A stretch of 64,000 nt of DNA from Quadrisphaera granulorum (GTDB taxonomy: Bacteria; Actinomycetota; Actinomycetes; Actinomycetales; Quadrisphaeraceae), in contig NZ_QGDQ01000011.1 in NCBI RefSeq assembly GCF_003149145.1, positions 1-64,000 on the forward strand, given 5' to 3'. A program made the translations under genes and the position numbers. The notes beneath the pieces were generated by a model. That model was not told where the DNA came from and made no database searches. It saw nothing but the letters and a program-made list of their open reading frames with translations. Shown one piece after another: positions 1-7,926 of this stretch. Each line of letters starts with the position of its first letter. Position 1 is the stretch's first letter.

Positions 1-2
1 TC

Positions 3-278
3 TCGGAGGCCGTCCAGGTCATGGGTGGGACGTTACTGGGCGCCACCGACAGTCGTACAGGTGTGCAGAGTAAATGCTTGTTACGGGGTTTTGAGGGTGA
101 CGGAGGGTGGTGGGGTGGTGACCGCGATGGGGCCAACAGACCACAGCTCCCCACAACGGCACCCACTCCGGAGATGGGGATCGCCACCCAGTCTTGGCCC
201 CGGAAGCGTGAGTGCCTCCGGGGCCACGTCACGTCGCCGGGCTTCACGCTCGTCGTCGTCCTGATCAGTGAGACGTGA
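3..278 (+). pseudogene. Possible acyl-CoA dehydrogenase C-terminal stub, cut by the window edge
   Basis: The open frame entering from the left edge begins S-E-A-V-Q-V-M-G-G, the peptide typical of the C-terminal domain of acyl-CoA dehydrogenases (EAVQ.xGG). Directly after the two glycines (about position 29) the expected GY..EYP..R.. continuation is absent and the frame runs into unusually AT-richer, non-homologous sequence. What I see is nine matching residues only. I infer a truncated gene end whose bulk lies outside the window; chance similarity cannot be excluded. No other gene is visible in 30-278. The stretch 261-300 contains the directly repeated words TGATCAGTGAGA just behind the stop of the next gene. 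Confidence 0.25.
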
Positions 279-1802
279 TCAGTGAGAGGTAACCGCCTCA
301 CGACTGATCACAGCGTCATCGGTGAGCCTGGGCCGAAGCGCCACCAGGCTGACCAGCGCGCCGACCAAACCCGCGACCCCAGCCACGAGGAAGACCCGGT
401 CGAGCCCCGCAGCGAAAGCCTCCTGCGCCAGCGACTCCGCCACCGCTCGCGCGCCACTGGGCACCGCCGCCAGCAGCTGCTGCGCCCCGCCGCTCGTCAA
501 CCCCGCGGCGAACCGCTCCGGCTGCGGCACGCCAGCCGCCCCAGACACCGAAGACCGCACCGCAGCGCTGAGCACGGACCCGAGGACGGCGATCCCGAGC
601 GCCATCCCGAGCTGGCGCGCGGTGTTCACCGCGCCGCTCGCCATGCCGGCGCGGTGGTGAGGCACCGTGGCGAGCGCCGCGGAGACGAGCACTGGCGTCC
701 CCAGCCCGACGCCCAGCCCGCCCACGACCATCCCCGGGACAAGCGCCATCCAGCCCACCGGCGACCAGACGTGCAGCGCCAGCACCACCAGCAGGTCACC
801 GGCGCCGATCAACGCCATGCCCACCGTGACCGGCAACCAGGGCGACCTGTCGTGCAGCAGCCGACCGACCGCCGCAGAGACCACGAACGCCACCACGCTC
901 AGCGGCAACACCACCAGCCCGGCCCGCACGGCGTCGAGCCCGAGCAGCGACTGCAGCCACAGCGACGCGTACGCCAACGTGCCGAACGCAGACGCCTGCA
1001 TGAGTACCGCCACCACGAGCAGCCCACTGAACGACGGCGACCGCAGCAGCCGCAGGTCGAGCAACGGCGCCGACGCCCGTCGCTCCACGACGCAGAAGAC
1101 GACGACGGCGAGCGCGCTCACGCCGACGCTGGCCACGGCCCCGGCGCTGGTCCACCCGTGCTCCCCGCCGCGAATCAGCCCGAAGACCAGGCTGGCTGCG
1201 GCGAGCGTGAACGCCACCGCCCCGCCAACGTCGAGCCGGCCCGCCGGGTGCCGCGTCTCCGGGAGCGTCCGCAGCGCGAGGACGACGGCGACCGCGGCCA
1301 CCGGCAGGTTGACGAAGAACACCCATCGCCACGACAGCGCGTCGACGAGCACCCCGCCGGCCAGCGGCCCGGCCGCCGCCGCCGCGCCGCTGACCGCGCC
1401 CCACACACCGAAGGCCGTGCCGCGGTCGCGTCCGGAGTAGCTCGTGGAGAGCAGGGCCGTGGTCGCGGCGAACATCGCGGCTCCACCGACACCCTGAACC
1501 ACGCGGGAGGCCACGAGGACCGACGACGACGGCGCCGCGCCGCACGCGAGCGAAGCCGCCGCGAAGACGACCAGCCCGACGACGAAGGTCGCGCGGCGGC
1601 CCGCGCGGTCGGCGATGGCGCCGGCGAGCATCAGCAGCGCGGCGAGCGCGAGGGCGTAGCCGTCGACCACCCACTGGAGGTCGGCGAACGACGCCGACAG
1701 CGAGGTCGCCATGGACGGCAGGGCGACGTTGACGATGGTGACGTCGAGGAGGAGCACGAAAGTGCCCAGACAGACCGCTGTGAGCGGCAGCCACTTGCGC
1801 AT
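279..1802 (-). CDS. MFS drug:H+ antiporter (DHA2, 14-helix type)
   Basis: A 507-residue inner-membrane transporter that probably exports toxic or signalling small molecules by proton antiport. The start is the ATG at 1802, chosen because GGAGG lies five bases upstream and helix 1 follows at once. The DHA2 motif LDVTIVNVALP ends helix 1, the loop 2-3 motif is ADRAGRR, and helix 5 carries the antiporter motif GPLAGGVLVD followed by WRWVFFVNLP. Length and helix density fit the 14-helix QacA/EmrB group. It is divergent from a Lrp-type regulator 147 bp away, which probably controls it. The substrate cannot be read from sequence. Confidence 0.85.
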   Translation of the reverse strand: MRKWLPLTAVCLGTFVLLLDVTIVNVALPSMATSLSASFADLQWVVDGYALALAALLMLAGAIADRAGRRATFVVGLVVFAAASLACGAAPSSSVLVASRVVQGVGGAAMFAATTALLSTSYSGRDRGTAFGVWGAVSGAAAAAGPLAGGVLVDALSWRWVFFVNLPVAAVAVVLALRTLPETRHPAGRLDVGGAVAFTLAAASLVFGLIRGGEHGWTSAGAVASVGVSALAVVVFCVVERRASAPLLDLRLLRSPSFSGLLVVAVLMQASAFGTLAYASLWLQSLLGLDAVRAGLVVLPLSVVAFVVSAAVGRLLHDRSPWLPVTVGMALIGAGDLLVVLALHVWSPVGWMALVPGMVVGGLGVGLGTPVLVSAALATVPHHRAGMASGAVNTARQLGMALGIAVLGSVLSAAVRSSVSGAAGVPQPERFAAGLTSGGAQQLLAAVPSGARAVAESLAQEAFAAGLDRVFLVAGVAGLVGALVSLVALRPRLTDDAVISREAVTSH

Positions 1803-1949
1803 GTCGACCTCCGGGTCGGACGGCGAGGATCGGGGAGGGGCGGACGCTCCGCTGGGGAGCGCCGGCCCCGCCGAGGTTCGTCCGCACATCCCGTGGCGCG
1901 GCAGCCGAACGGCTCTCGACGGCGGAACTCGACTGCTCGTACCGTCTGC

Positions 1950-2936
1950 GTGGTGGTTTCCGATGCCTTCACCGCCGGTGAGCGCCAGCTGCTGCAGGCG
2001 CTGCAGATCGACGGCCGAGCGCCGTTCCGCGTGCTGGCCGAGGTGCTCGGCGTCTCCGACCAGACCGTCGCCCGGCGCTGGGCGCGGCTGCGCGAGAGCG
2101 GACGAGCGCGCGTGGTCGGCCTCACCGCCCCACTCCGGCTGGGGCGAGCGTCGTGGATGGTGCGGGTGCGCACCCACCCCGATGCGGCGCTCGACGTCGC
2201 CACCGCCATCGCCCGCCGCGAGGACACCTCCTGGGTGCACATCACCTCGGGCGGCACGGAGATCGTCTGCAGCACGCAGACCGACAGGGTCCTCGGAGCC
2301 GACTCGCTACTCCTGGGGGTGCTGCCGCGCAGCCGCCGGGTGGTCGAGGTGACCGCGCACCAGCTGCTGCACGTCTTCCACGGCGGCACCGACAGCCCGC
2401 TGCTCAAGTGGGGAGCCCTCGACGAGGCGCAGGTCGCCGCGCTCGTGGCGCAGCGACCGCCGGTGGAGGTGACCGACGACGTCGTCGTCCTCGACGACCT
2501 CGACAGGGCGCTGGTGCGGCTGCTCGCCGTCGACGGACGGGCACGCGTGGAAGACCTGAGCGCCCACACGGGCGTCCCGGCCAGCACGGTTCGGCGGCGG
2601 CTCGACGCGCTGCGTCGCAGCGGGGCGCTGTACTTCGACGTCGAGTTCGACTCCCGACGGTTCGACACCGGCGCGCCCACGCTCGTCTGGGCGAAGGTGG
2701 CCCCTCGCGACCTGGACGCCGCCGGCGAGGGTCTTGCTGAGCTCCCGGCGACAGCGTTCGCCGCGGCGGTCACCGGCCCCAGCAACCTCTACGCCGTACT
2801 CACCACCCAGACCAGCGCCGAGCTCTACCGGCTGCTCAGCGGCCCCGTGGCCGAGCTGCCAGGCCTGACGGGCCTGGAGTCCTCACCGGTGCTGCGGAAC
2901 GTCAAGGCCGGCGCTCCTCTTCTCACCATGCGGTGA
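1950..2936 (+). CDS. Lrp/AsnC-family regulator with two helix-turn-helix units
   Basis: A 328-residue cytoplasmic transcription factor with two tandem AsnC modules, an architecture common in actinobacteria. The first HTH (about residues 12-52) contains LAEVLGVSDQTVARRWARL and the second (about 183-225) contains LSAHTGVPASTVRRRLDAL, each followed by a RAM-like ligand region. Start is one of the adjacent GTG codons at 1950/1953; the very long in-frame extension upstream is antisense to the transporter and has no coding character. The divergent MFS gene 147 bp away is the likely target. Ligand unknown; an amino acid is usual for the family. Confidence 0.82.
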   Translation: MVVSDAFTAGERQLLQALQIDGRAPFRVLAEVLGVSDQTVARRWARLRESGRARVVGLTAPLRLGRASWMVRVRTHPDAALDVATAIARREDTSWVHITSGGTEIVCSTQTDRVLGADSLLLGVLPRSRRVVEVTAHQLLHVFHGGTDSPLLKWGALDEAQVAALVAQRPPVEVTDDVVVLDDLDRALVRLLAVDGRARVEDLSAHTGVPASTVRRRLDALRRSGALYFDVEFDSRRFDTGAPTLVWAKVAPRDLDAAGEGLAELPATAFAAAVTGPSNLYAVLTTQTSAELYRLLSGPVAELPGLTGLESSPVLRNVKAGAPLLTMR

Positions 2937-3035
2937 CGCCTGACGTGACGGCGGCGGCCGTGCATGACACGAGCGTCTGGGCCTCCCGCCCGACACCTGG
3001 ATCAGGTTCACGCGATCGAACGGAACGATGCAGCG

Positions 3036-3578
3036 ATGAGCCACGAGCTGCGCACACCCGAAGGACTGCTCCTGCGTGCCTGGCAGGACGACGACGCGGC
3101 CGCCGTCCTGGAGGCCTTCAGCAGTCCAGACATGGCGCGCCAGACTGCCGAGCCGATCACCGACCTCAACGCCGCGATCGGCTGGATTTGGCGGGCGAGC
3201 GCGGGCAGGGACACCGACGCGTGGTTCAGCTGGGCCGTCTCCGATCCCGACGGTGCGGTACTCGGCAACGTGACCGTCTCCGGCATCGACCGCCGCCACG
3301 AGCAGGCGTGGGTCTCCTACTGGACGCTCCCGCGGGCTCGTGGTCGCGGTGTCGCCGCAGCAGCCACTCGGGCCGCGGCACGCTGGGCCTTCTCCGAGGG
3401 AGGGCTCCACCGACTGGAGCTCGGGCACCGGACCAACAACCCGACGTCGTGCCGCGTCGCGCTGGCCGCGGGCTTCGCCGTGGAGGGCGTGGAACGGGAG
3501 AAGCTCCTCTACGACGGCGTCCGCTTCGACGTGGGGCGGCATGCTCGCCTCGCCACCGACCCCGCGCCGTCCGCGTAG
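3036..3578 (+). CDS. GNAT acetyltransferase, RimJ/RimL-like
   Basis: A 180-residue N-acetyltransferase using acetyl-CoA. The N-terminus has the RimJ/RimL-type opening (LRTPEGLLLRAW), the acetyl-CoA pyrophosphate loop is RARGRGVAAAATRAA (about residues 104-118), and the C-terminal half has HRLELGHRTNNPTSCRVALAAGF, the usual N-P-x-S-x-x-V-A..AGF signature. I took the internal ATG at 3036 because homology begins there; an ATG at 2964 gives 24 extra non-conserved residues. No strong ribosome site precedes it. Substrate unknown; ribosomal proteins, peptides or small amines are all used in this family. Confidence 0.8.
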   Translation: MSHELRTPEGLLLRAWQDDDAAAVLEAFSSPDMARQTAEPITDLNAAIGWIWRASAGRDTDAWFSWAVSDPDGAVLGNVTVSGIDRRHEQAWVSYWTLPRARGRGVAAAATRAAARWAFSEGGLHRLELGHRTNNPTSCRVALAAGFAVEGVEREKLLYDGVRFDVGRHARLATDPAPSA

Positions 3579-3665
3579 GCCATCACGCACTCGACGGTCA
3601 CGACATCCACCCGACCAGCACCGCTCCGTCACGGAATCGGCGTGACGACTCCGCCGCTCGATAGT

Positions 3666-3671
3666 TACTGT
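3666..3671 (+). promoter_or_regulatory. -10 hexamer of a leaderless small ORF
   Basis: TACTGT sits exactly six bases before the GTG at 3678. The same TANNNT-N6-GTG spacing occurs before four other genes in this window, which supports a leaderless transcript. Confidence 0.4.
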
Positions 3672-3677
3672 GGGCAC

Positions 3678-3749
3678 GTGAGCACAGCGATGTCCCGCCT
3701 CAGCGGGGCCCTGGAGGTGGTCGGCGGGTTCTCCGCCTGCATGAGGTGA
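3678..3749 (+). CDS. Putative 23-residue leader peptide
   Basis: A very short frame (GTG to TGA) reading MSTAMSRLSGALEVVGGFSACMR. It has no ribosome site but a -10-like TACTGT at the spacing seen for leaderless genes. A 7-bp hairpin follows ten bases after its stop (3759-3782) and the next real gene starts at 3923. The peptide matches nothing I recognise. A leader peptide, or no protein at all, are both possible. I list it because of the promoter-ORF-hairpin order. Confidence 0.3.
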   Translation: MSTAMSRLSGALEVVGGFSACMR

Positions 3750-3758
3750 CCGCCGCAC

Positions 3759-3782
3759 CCGGTGACCGCGCGCGATCACCGG
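3759..3782 (+). terminator. Small hairpin between leader ORF and FBP gene
   Basis: Inverted repeat CCGGTGA / TCACCGG with a 10-nt GC-rich loop. It may be an attenuator or terminator for the short ORF upstream. No T-run follows. The remaining bases to 3922 hold nothing else I can identify. Confidence 0.3.
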
Positions 3783-3922
3783 ACAGCGGCGCAGCGACAG
3801 CACACCGGCACACGGCGGCGACTCTCGTCGTCGTCGTCGGCCCCTCACCGCTGCCGCCGCGTCCTCTCAGGACCACCGCCCGCCGCCCCCAGAACCGGCG
3901 GCTCTCACGGACAGGCACCGCG

Positions 3923-4435
3923 ATGCTCCCCCTCGACCCCAGCGCTCTGCGCGCCTCGCTCGTCAACGCCTCTCGCAAGGAGGCCTCCGACATGACCCCA
4001 CCGCCAGACCTCGGCTCCCTCGACTGGGAACAGCTGGACCTGCTCGGGTGGCGAGACCCGAAGCTCCCGCGCCGCGCCTACGTGGTGCTCCCCGGCCACC
4101 CGGACGACGACGACCGCCCGCGCGGCGTGCTGCTGCGCCAGGCCGAGGCCGTCCCGAGGCGACGAGCGCAGTGCGCGTGGTGCCAGGACGTCACGCTGCC
4201 GAACGACGTCGTCTTCTACGCGGCTCGCCGCGCCGGAGCCGCCGGGCGCGTGGGCGCGACGGTGGGCACGCTGCTCTGCCGGGACTTCGAGTGCTCGCGC
4301 AACGTCCGGGTGCTGCCGCCGCTGGCCTACGAGGGCTTCGACCGGGAGGCCGCGCGCCAGCAGCGGGTCGCCGTGCTGCGGGAGCGATCCCGCGCGTTCC
4401 TCCTGGCGGTGCTGGGCGACGAGCACGCGGGGTGA
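3923..4435 (+). CDS. FBP-domain protein (EF-G-binding-protein-type treble-clef zinc finger)
   Basis: A 170-residue cytoplasmic protein of the actinobacterial family annotated as FBP domain / elongation factor G-binding protein C-terminal zinc finger (related to FusB/FusC fold). Seen: an N-terminal helix ending SLVNASRKEA, then DWEQLDLLGWRDPKLPRRAYVV, then a zinc site formed by CAWC (Cys84, Cys87) and CRDFEC (Cys119, Cys124). The family rescues or protects EF-G on the ribosome in firmicutes; the role here is inferred only. Start ATG 3923 matches the family length; the upstream in-frame extension is not conserved. Confidence 0.75.
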   Translation: MLPLDPSALRASLVNASRKEASDMTPPPDLGSLDWEQLDLLGWRDPKLPRRAYVVLPGHPDDDDRPRGVLLRQAEAVPRRRAQCAWCQDVTLPNDVVFYAARRAGAAGRVGATVGTLLCRDFECSRNVRVLPPLAYEGFDREAARQQRVAVLRERSRAFLLAVLGDEHAG

Positions 4436-4487
4436 GTCGCCGGGTGGTCAGCGGGCGGGTTTCGGTGGTGGCGCCGATGCTGGAGCG

Positions 4488-4586
4488 GTGTTCCTCTTCT
4501 TCAGCAACCGGGCGGGCTGCCTGGGATCGCTGGTCATCAGCCTCGTCGTGACGCTGCTGCTCGTCGCCGCGTTCACGCTGCTGTGA
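4488..4586 (+). CDS. Tiny hydrophobic membrane protein (32 residues)
   Basis: GTG-started frame reading MFLFFSNRAGCLGSLVISLV and a further single hydrophobic run ending FTLL. It is one membrane segment with the N-terminal signature FFSNR.GCLGSL that recurs in small actinobacterial membrane proteins. The stop overlaps the GTG of the next gene (GTGA), so it is translationally coupled to the radical SAM enzyme. It is too short for ordinary gene finders. The ribosome site is poor (GGAG two bases before the start). Function unknown. Confidence 0.55.
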   Translation: MFLFFSNRAGCLGSLVISLVVTLLLVAAFTLL

Positions 4587-5695
4587 CGACGTCCGCACGG
4601 CCCGCGCAGCCGGCCGGGACGGCGCCGGTCGCCCGACCGCGGCGCCTCCTCGACGTCCGCACGGTCTACGCCGAACCGGCCGCGCTGGCGCTGCCCCGCG
4701 GGCAACAGGTGGTGGCGCGCTGGCCCGAGGCGGAGGTGGTGGAGGTCGCTTCCGCGCTGCGGATCCCGGCCGTCCACGGCGACGACGCCAGCGTGGAGCG
4801 GTGGGTCCGCACCAAGACCGAGGTGCTCGCCCTCGGGGTGCGCAAGAGCATGGCCGCGCGCAAGAACGACAGGTCGGCCAACTGGATCGCGCCGTCGCTG
4901 TCCAACGGCTGCGCCATGGCGTGCGCCTACTGCTACGTGCCCCGGCACAAGGGGTACGCCAACCCCATCACCGTCTACGCCAACAGCGACGACGTCGTCG
5001 GCTACCTGCAGCGCCACGTCGCCCGGCAGGGCGTCAAGCCGGGGCCGGACCAGTGCGACCCGGCCGCCTGGGTCTACGACATCGGGGAGAACTCCGACGC
5101 CTCGGTCGACGCGGTGGTGTCCGACAACGTGCGCGACCTCGTGGCCGCGTTCGCGCGGATGCCCACGGCCAAGGCGAGCTTCGCGACTAAGCACGTCAAC
5201 CGCGACCTGCTCACCTACGACCCCCGCGGGCGCACCCGGGTCCGCTTCTCGGTGATGCCCGAGCGCATGGCGAAGCTCGTCGACGTCCGCACCGACCCGG
5301 TGCGCGAGCGCATCGCCGCCGTCGACGACTTCGTGGAAGCCGGGTACGAGGTGCACCTCAACCTCTCCCCCGTCATCGTCCACGAGGGGTGGCTGCAGGA
5401 GTGGGCGGAGCTGCTGGCCCAGCTCGACGACGCGCTGTCTCCGCGGTCGAAGACGCAGTGCGCGGCGGAGGTCATCTTCCTCACCCACAACGCCGGGCTG
5501 CACGAGGTGAACCTCGGCTGGCACCCGAAGGGCGAGGAGGCCCTGTGGCGCCCCGACGTGCAGGAGGCCAAGCGCTCCCACAACGGCATGGAGAACGTGA
5601 GGTACCGGGCGCGCTGGAAGGCGGTGTGGGTGCAGCGCTTGCTCGACCTCATCGCCGAGCGCACCCCGTGGCTCACCGTCCGGTACGCCTTCTGA
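4583..5695 (+). CDS. Spore photoproduct lyase family radical SAM protein
   Basis: A 370-residue radical S-adenosylmethionine enzyme. The 4Fe-4S cluster site is C-AMA-C-AY-C (Cys110, Cys114, Cys117), the C-x3-C-x2-C form shared by spore photoproduct lyase and other radical SAM enzymes. The rest (SLSNGCAMACAYCYV, VYDIGENSDASVD, ATKHVN, EVHLNLSPVI, EVIFLTHN) matches the actinobacterial SPL family rather than Bacillus SplB. SplB reverses UV-induced thymine dimers in spores; the actinobacterial branch occurs in non-endospore formers and its substrate is not settled. Start GTG 4583 overlaps the stop of the 32-residue protein. Confidence 0.8.
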   Translation: MTTSARPAQPAGTAPVARPRRLLDVRTVYAEPAALALPRGQQVVARWPEAEVVEVASALRIPAVHGDDASVERWVRTKTEVLALGVRKSMAARKNDRSANWIAPSLSNGCAMACAYCYVPRHKGYANPITVYANSDDVVGYLQRHVARQGVKPGPDQCDPAAWVYDIGENSDASVDAVVSDNVRDLVAAFARMPTAKASFATKHVNRDLLTYDPRGRTRVRFSVMPERMAKLVDVRTDPVRERIAAVDDFVEAGYEVHLNLSPVIVHEGWLQEWAELLAQLDDALSPRSKTQCAAEVIFLTHNAGLHEVNLGWHPKGEEALWRPDVQEAKRSHNGMENVRYRARWKAVWVQRLLDLIAERTPWLTVRYAF

Positions 5696-5762
5696 TCCGC
5701 TCGCGCGTCTCGTCCGCGACGGCCACCAGCTTCCGACGGCAGGCAGAGCACGGCTGACTGCG

Positions 5763-5893
5763 ATGGCGCGGTCTCTCGGTGTCGAGGTCGGGCGCACCGG
5801 CCTGGTGGCCGTGGGCGTGCGGCATCGTGCTGACCACCGCAGCCGTCGCCGTCGCCGGACCGGTGATGTTCATCGCGCTCGCCGCACCAGGTA
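5763..5893 (+). pseudogene. Relic of a FecCD-type siderophore permease
   Basis: Two short frames shifted relative to each other give ARSLGVEVGRTGLVAVGV and then GIVLTTAAVAVAGPVMFIAL, followed by AAPG. Together these are the conserved cytoplasmic loop plus following helix of FecCD permeases (aRsLGv.vgr..L....LLt.aaVavaGPi.FvaLaaP). The rest of the gene is gone and the frame runs into the hairpin at 5912. I infer decay of an iron-siderophore permease gene; intact homologues sit at 47.9-50 kb. Bases 5696-5762 contain nothing recognisable. Confidence 0.5.
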
Positions 5894-5911
5894 ATCACCC
5901 CCACCCCCGCG

Positions 5912-5959
5912 GTGATCATGGGCGTCCGCCACCCCAGGGTGGCGGACGCCCATGATCAC
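5912..5959. repeat. TGATCATGGGC hairpin, copy 1 (bidirectional terminator)
   Basis: Perfect 23-bp inverted repeat with a 2-nt centre, starting GTGATCATGGGC and ending GCCCATGATCAC. It lies between the relic and the convergent permease gene, so it probably terminates transcription from both sides. Same core as at least ten other sites in the window. Confidence 0.85.
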
Positions 5960-5968
5960 GGACAGGGG

Positions 5969-7336
5969 TTAGACGGTCTGGAGAGACCGGCGCGGGATCA
6001 GCAGGTAGAGCGCCCCGGCGACGACGAAGCCGACCAGCGGGGTGAGGTCACCGAGCTGCGGGAGCGCCGTGGCCACCGGGCCCGCGTACACCGCCTGGTT
6101 GGCGAACAGCGCAATGGACACGACCGTGCCCACGATGAACGCCACCAGGCCGCCGACGTTGGTCCACGACTTCTCGTGCAGCACGCCGGACACGTCCTCG
6201 CCTCGGCGGACCCACTGGTCGGCGAGCACCACCGCGAGCCACGGAGCGACCCAGTAGGAGATCACCAGGAGGAAGGACTCGTAGGCGTGACCGGCGTCGG
6301 CGAGCCCGCCCCAGGCGAGGAAGAACCCGACCACCCCGAACGCCACCGGGACGACCGCCCGGCGGCGCGCCAGCGACGTGAAGCCCATCGACAGGAACGC
6401 CATCGAGCCGGAGTAGACGTTGATGATGTTCGCGCAGATCGCCCCGAGGGCGATGGCCAGCAGCGTCACCTGCGCGAGAGCGCCGGGCAGGTGGGAGGTG
6501 AACGCCTCGGTGGGGTTGTCGCTGGTAGCGCCGGGGATGAAGAAGGACGCTGCGCCGGCGAGCATGAGCACCGTGGTCGAGAGGAACAGACCGACGCCCG
6601 CGGCCCAGCCGGCGGCGCGCCCGGTGCCCAGGGGCAGGTAGCGCGTGTAGTCGGTGGCGTAGGGGTTCCACCCGGCGCTGTAGCCCCACGCCGTCGCCGC
6701 CGCGAGGATGAAGCCGCCCATACCGGCCGGCTGCTCGGGCACCACCGAGTAGTCGGCCTTGGCGAAGGTCAGGACGGCGACGACGGCGAACACCACCGCG
6801 AGCACGATGACCGCGTACCGCTCGAAGAGGTGGACCAGGTCGTGGCCGAGCGCGGCGACGCCGATCTGCACGAGCACCACCGCGAGCAGGCAGACCACGG
6901 GGGCGAGCGTCGTCAGGGCCGACAGCGCGAACGCCGCGGAGACGCTGTTGACGGCGAACCAGCCGAAGCCCGCCATGACGGACATGAGCGTCGCGGGGAC
7001 GACGTTGCCGCGGAACCCAAAGGCGACCCGTGCGAGCACCATCTGCGGTACGCCGACCTTCGGCCCGCGGGCCGACAGGATGCCGTGGGACAGGGCCGCC
7101 AGTCCGTTACCCAGCAGGATGGCGGCCGCGGCCTGCCAGAAGGTCAGGCCGAAGGCCATGGTCGCCAGGACGCCGACGAAGACGGTCGCGAACTCCAGGT
7201 TCGGGGAGCTCCACGTCCACGCGAGGTGGAGCGGGCGTCCGCGCCGCTCGCTGAGCGGGATCGTCTCGGTGGAGCGCTTCTCGAGCGTCTCCGTGGCGGC
7301 GACGGGGGCGGGTGGTGCTGTGCTGGTAGCGGTCAT
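5969..7336 (-). CDS. NCS1-family nucleobase permease (cytosine/purine type)
   Basis: A 455-residue, roughly 12-helix membrane protein of the nucleobase:cation symporter-1 family, which imports cytosine, purines, allantoin or related compounds. Seen: N-terminal IPLSERRGRPLHLAWTW, helix-1 region LATMAFGLTFWQA, the loop GPKVGVPQMVLARVAFG, the helix-6 segment GWNPYATDYTRYLP (characteristic of NCS1 CodB-like carriers) and AWGGLADAGHAYESFLL. Its ATG overlaps the deaminase stop (ATGA). The pairing with a cytosine deaminase argues for cytosine as the substrate. Confidence 0.87.
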   Translation of the reverse strand: MTATSTAPPAPVAATETLEKRSTETIPLSERRGRPLHLAWTWSSPNLEFATVFVGVLATMAFGLTFWQAAAAILLGNGLAALSHGILSARGPKVGVPQMVLARVAFGFRGNVVPATLMSVMAGFGWFAVNSVSAAFALSALTTLAPVVCLLAVVLVQIGVAALGHDLVHLFERYAVIVLAVVFAVVAVLTFAKADYSVVPEQPAGMGGFILAAATAWGYSAGWNPYATDYTRYLPLGTGRAAGWAAGVGLFLSTTVLMLAGAASFFIPGATSDNPTEAFTSHLPGALAQVTLLAIALGAICANIINVYSGSMAFLSMGFTSLARRRAVVPVAFGVVGFFLAWGGLADAGHAYESFLLVISYWVAPWLAVVLADQWVRRGEDVSGVLHEKSWTNVGGLVAFIVGTVVSIALFANQAVYAGPVATALPQLGDLTPLVGFVVAGALYLLIPRRSLQTV

Positions 7337-7833
7337 GGGAGGTCCTCTCCGATGTCTTCGAACCACACGTCGGGGCGTTCGGTGATGAAGCGCTGCATGA
7401 GGTCCTTGCAGCGCTGGTCGTCGAGCACGGTCACCGAGACGCCGTGCTCGGCCAGCCAGTCGTGGCCGCCGGTGAAGGTGGAGCTCTCGCCCACCACGAC
7501 GTGCCCGATGCGGAACTGGCGGACCAGCCCGCTGCAGTACCAGCAGGGCGAGAGCGTGGTGACCATGACCGTGTCGCGGTAGCTCGGCCGGCGGCCCGCG
7601 GCGCGGAACGCGTCGGTCTCTGCGTGGACGGACGGGTCGCCGTCCTGGATACGGCGGTTGTGGCCCGCCCCCAGCAGCTCGCCGTCGAGGGAGAACAGGG
7701 CCGCGCCGATGGGGACGCCACCCTCGGCGGCGCCCTTGCGGGCCTGGGCGACGGCGACGTCGAGGAGCGCGCCGACGTCGTACGGGAGCTCCGGGGCTCC
7801 CAGAAGTGTCGAAGGAGTGACGGTGGTGCTCAT
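7333..7833 (-). CDS. Cytosine deaminase, yeast Fcy1-like
   Basis: A 166-residue zinc hydrolase of the CDA fold converting cytosine to uracil. The zinc ligands and catalytic glutamate are in VHAET and SPCWYC. The tail ERPDVWFEDIGE and the internal GGVPIGAALF and GAGHNRRIQDG closely follow fungal Fcy1-type enzymes, not the amidohydrolase CodA. I start at the ATG at 7833; a GTG at 7857 adds eight non-conserved residues. It is the first gene of an operon with the permease and is divergent from a PucR regulator, giving a compact cytosine-salvage unit. Confidence 0.85.
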   Translation of the reverse strand: MSTTVTPSTLLGAPELPYDVGALLDVAVAQARKGAAEGGVPIGAALFSLDGELLGAGHNRRIQDGDPSVHAETDAFRAAGRRPSYRDTVMVTTLSPCWYCSGLVRQFRIGHVVVGESSTFTGGHDWLAEHGVSVTVLDDQRCKDLMQRFITERPDVWFEDIGEDLP

Positions 7834-7914
7834 AGGTGTCACCCCACCAGCCGACATGGGCGTGGCGTCAGCGTCACCCTGTCAGCATTCGGACTACCGA
7901 TCTCGGACACTGCG

Positions 7915-7920
7915 TACGCT
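7915..7920 (+). promoter_or_regulatory. -10 hexamer of leaderless pucR-type gene
   Basis: TACGCT six bases before the GTG at 7927, with no ribosome site between them. It fits a leaderless transcript. The 93-bp divergent gap to the deaminase start would hold both promoters and the PucR operator. Confidence 0.5.
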
Positions 7921-7926
7921 GCAGAC

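Noticed and set aside
261-300. Direct repeats TGATCAGTGAGA as an attachment site
   Set aside because: No tRNA or integrase is nearby and the repeat is only 12 bases.
282-1949. Long plus-strand open frame upstream of the Lrp-type gene
   Set aside because: It is antisense to the MFS transporter and encodes Arg/His-rich low-complexity sequence typical of GC-rich shadow frames.
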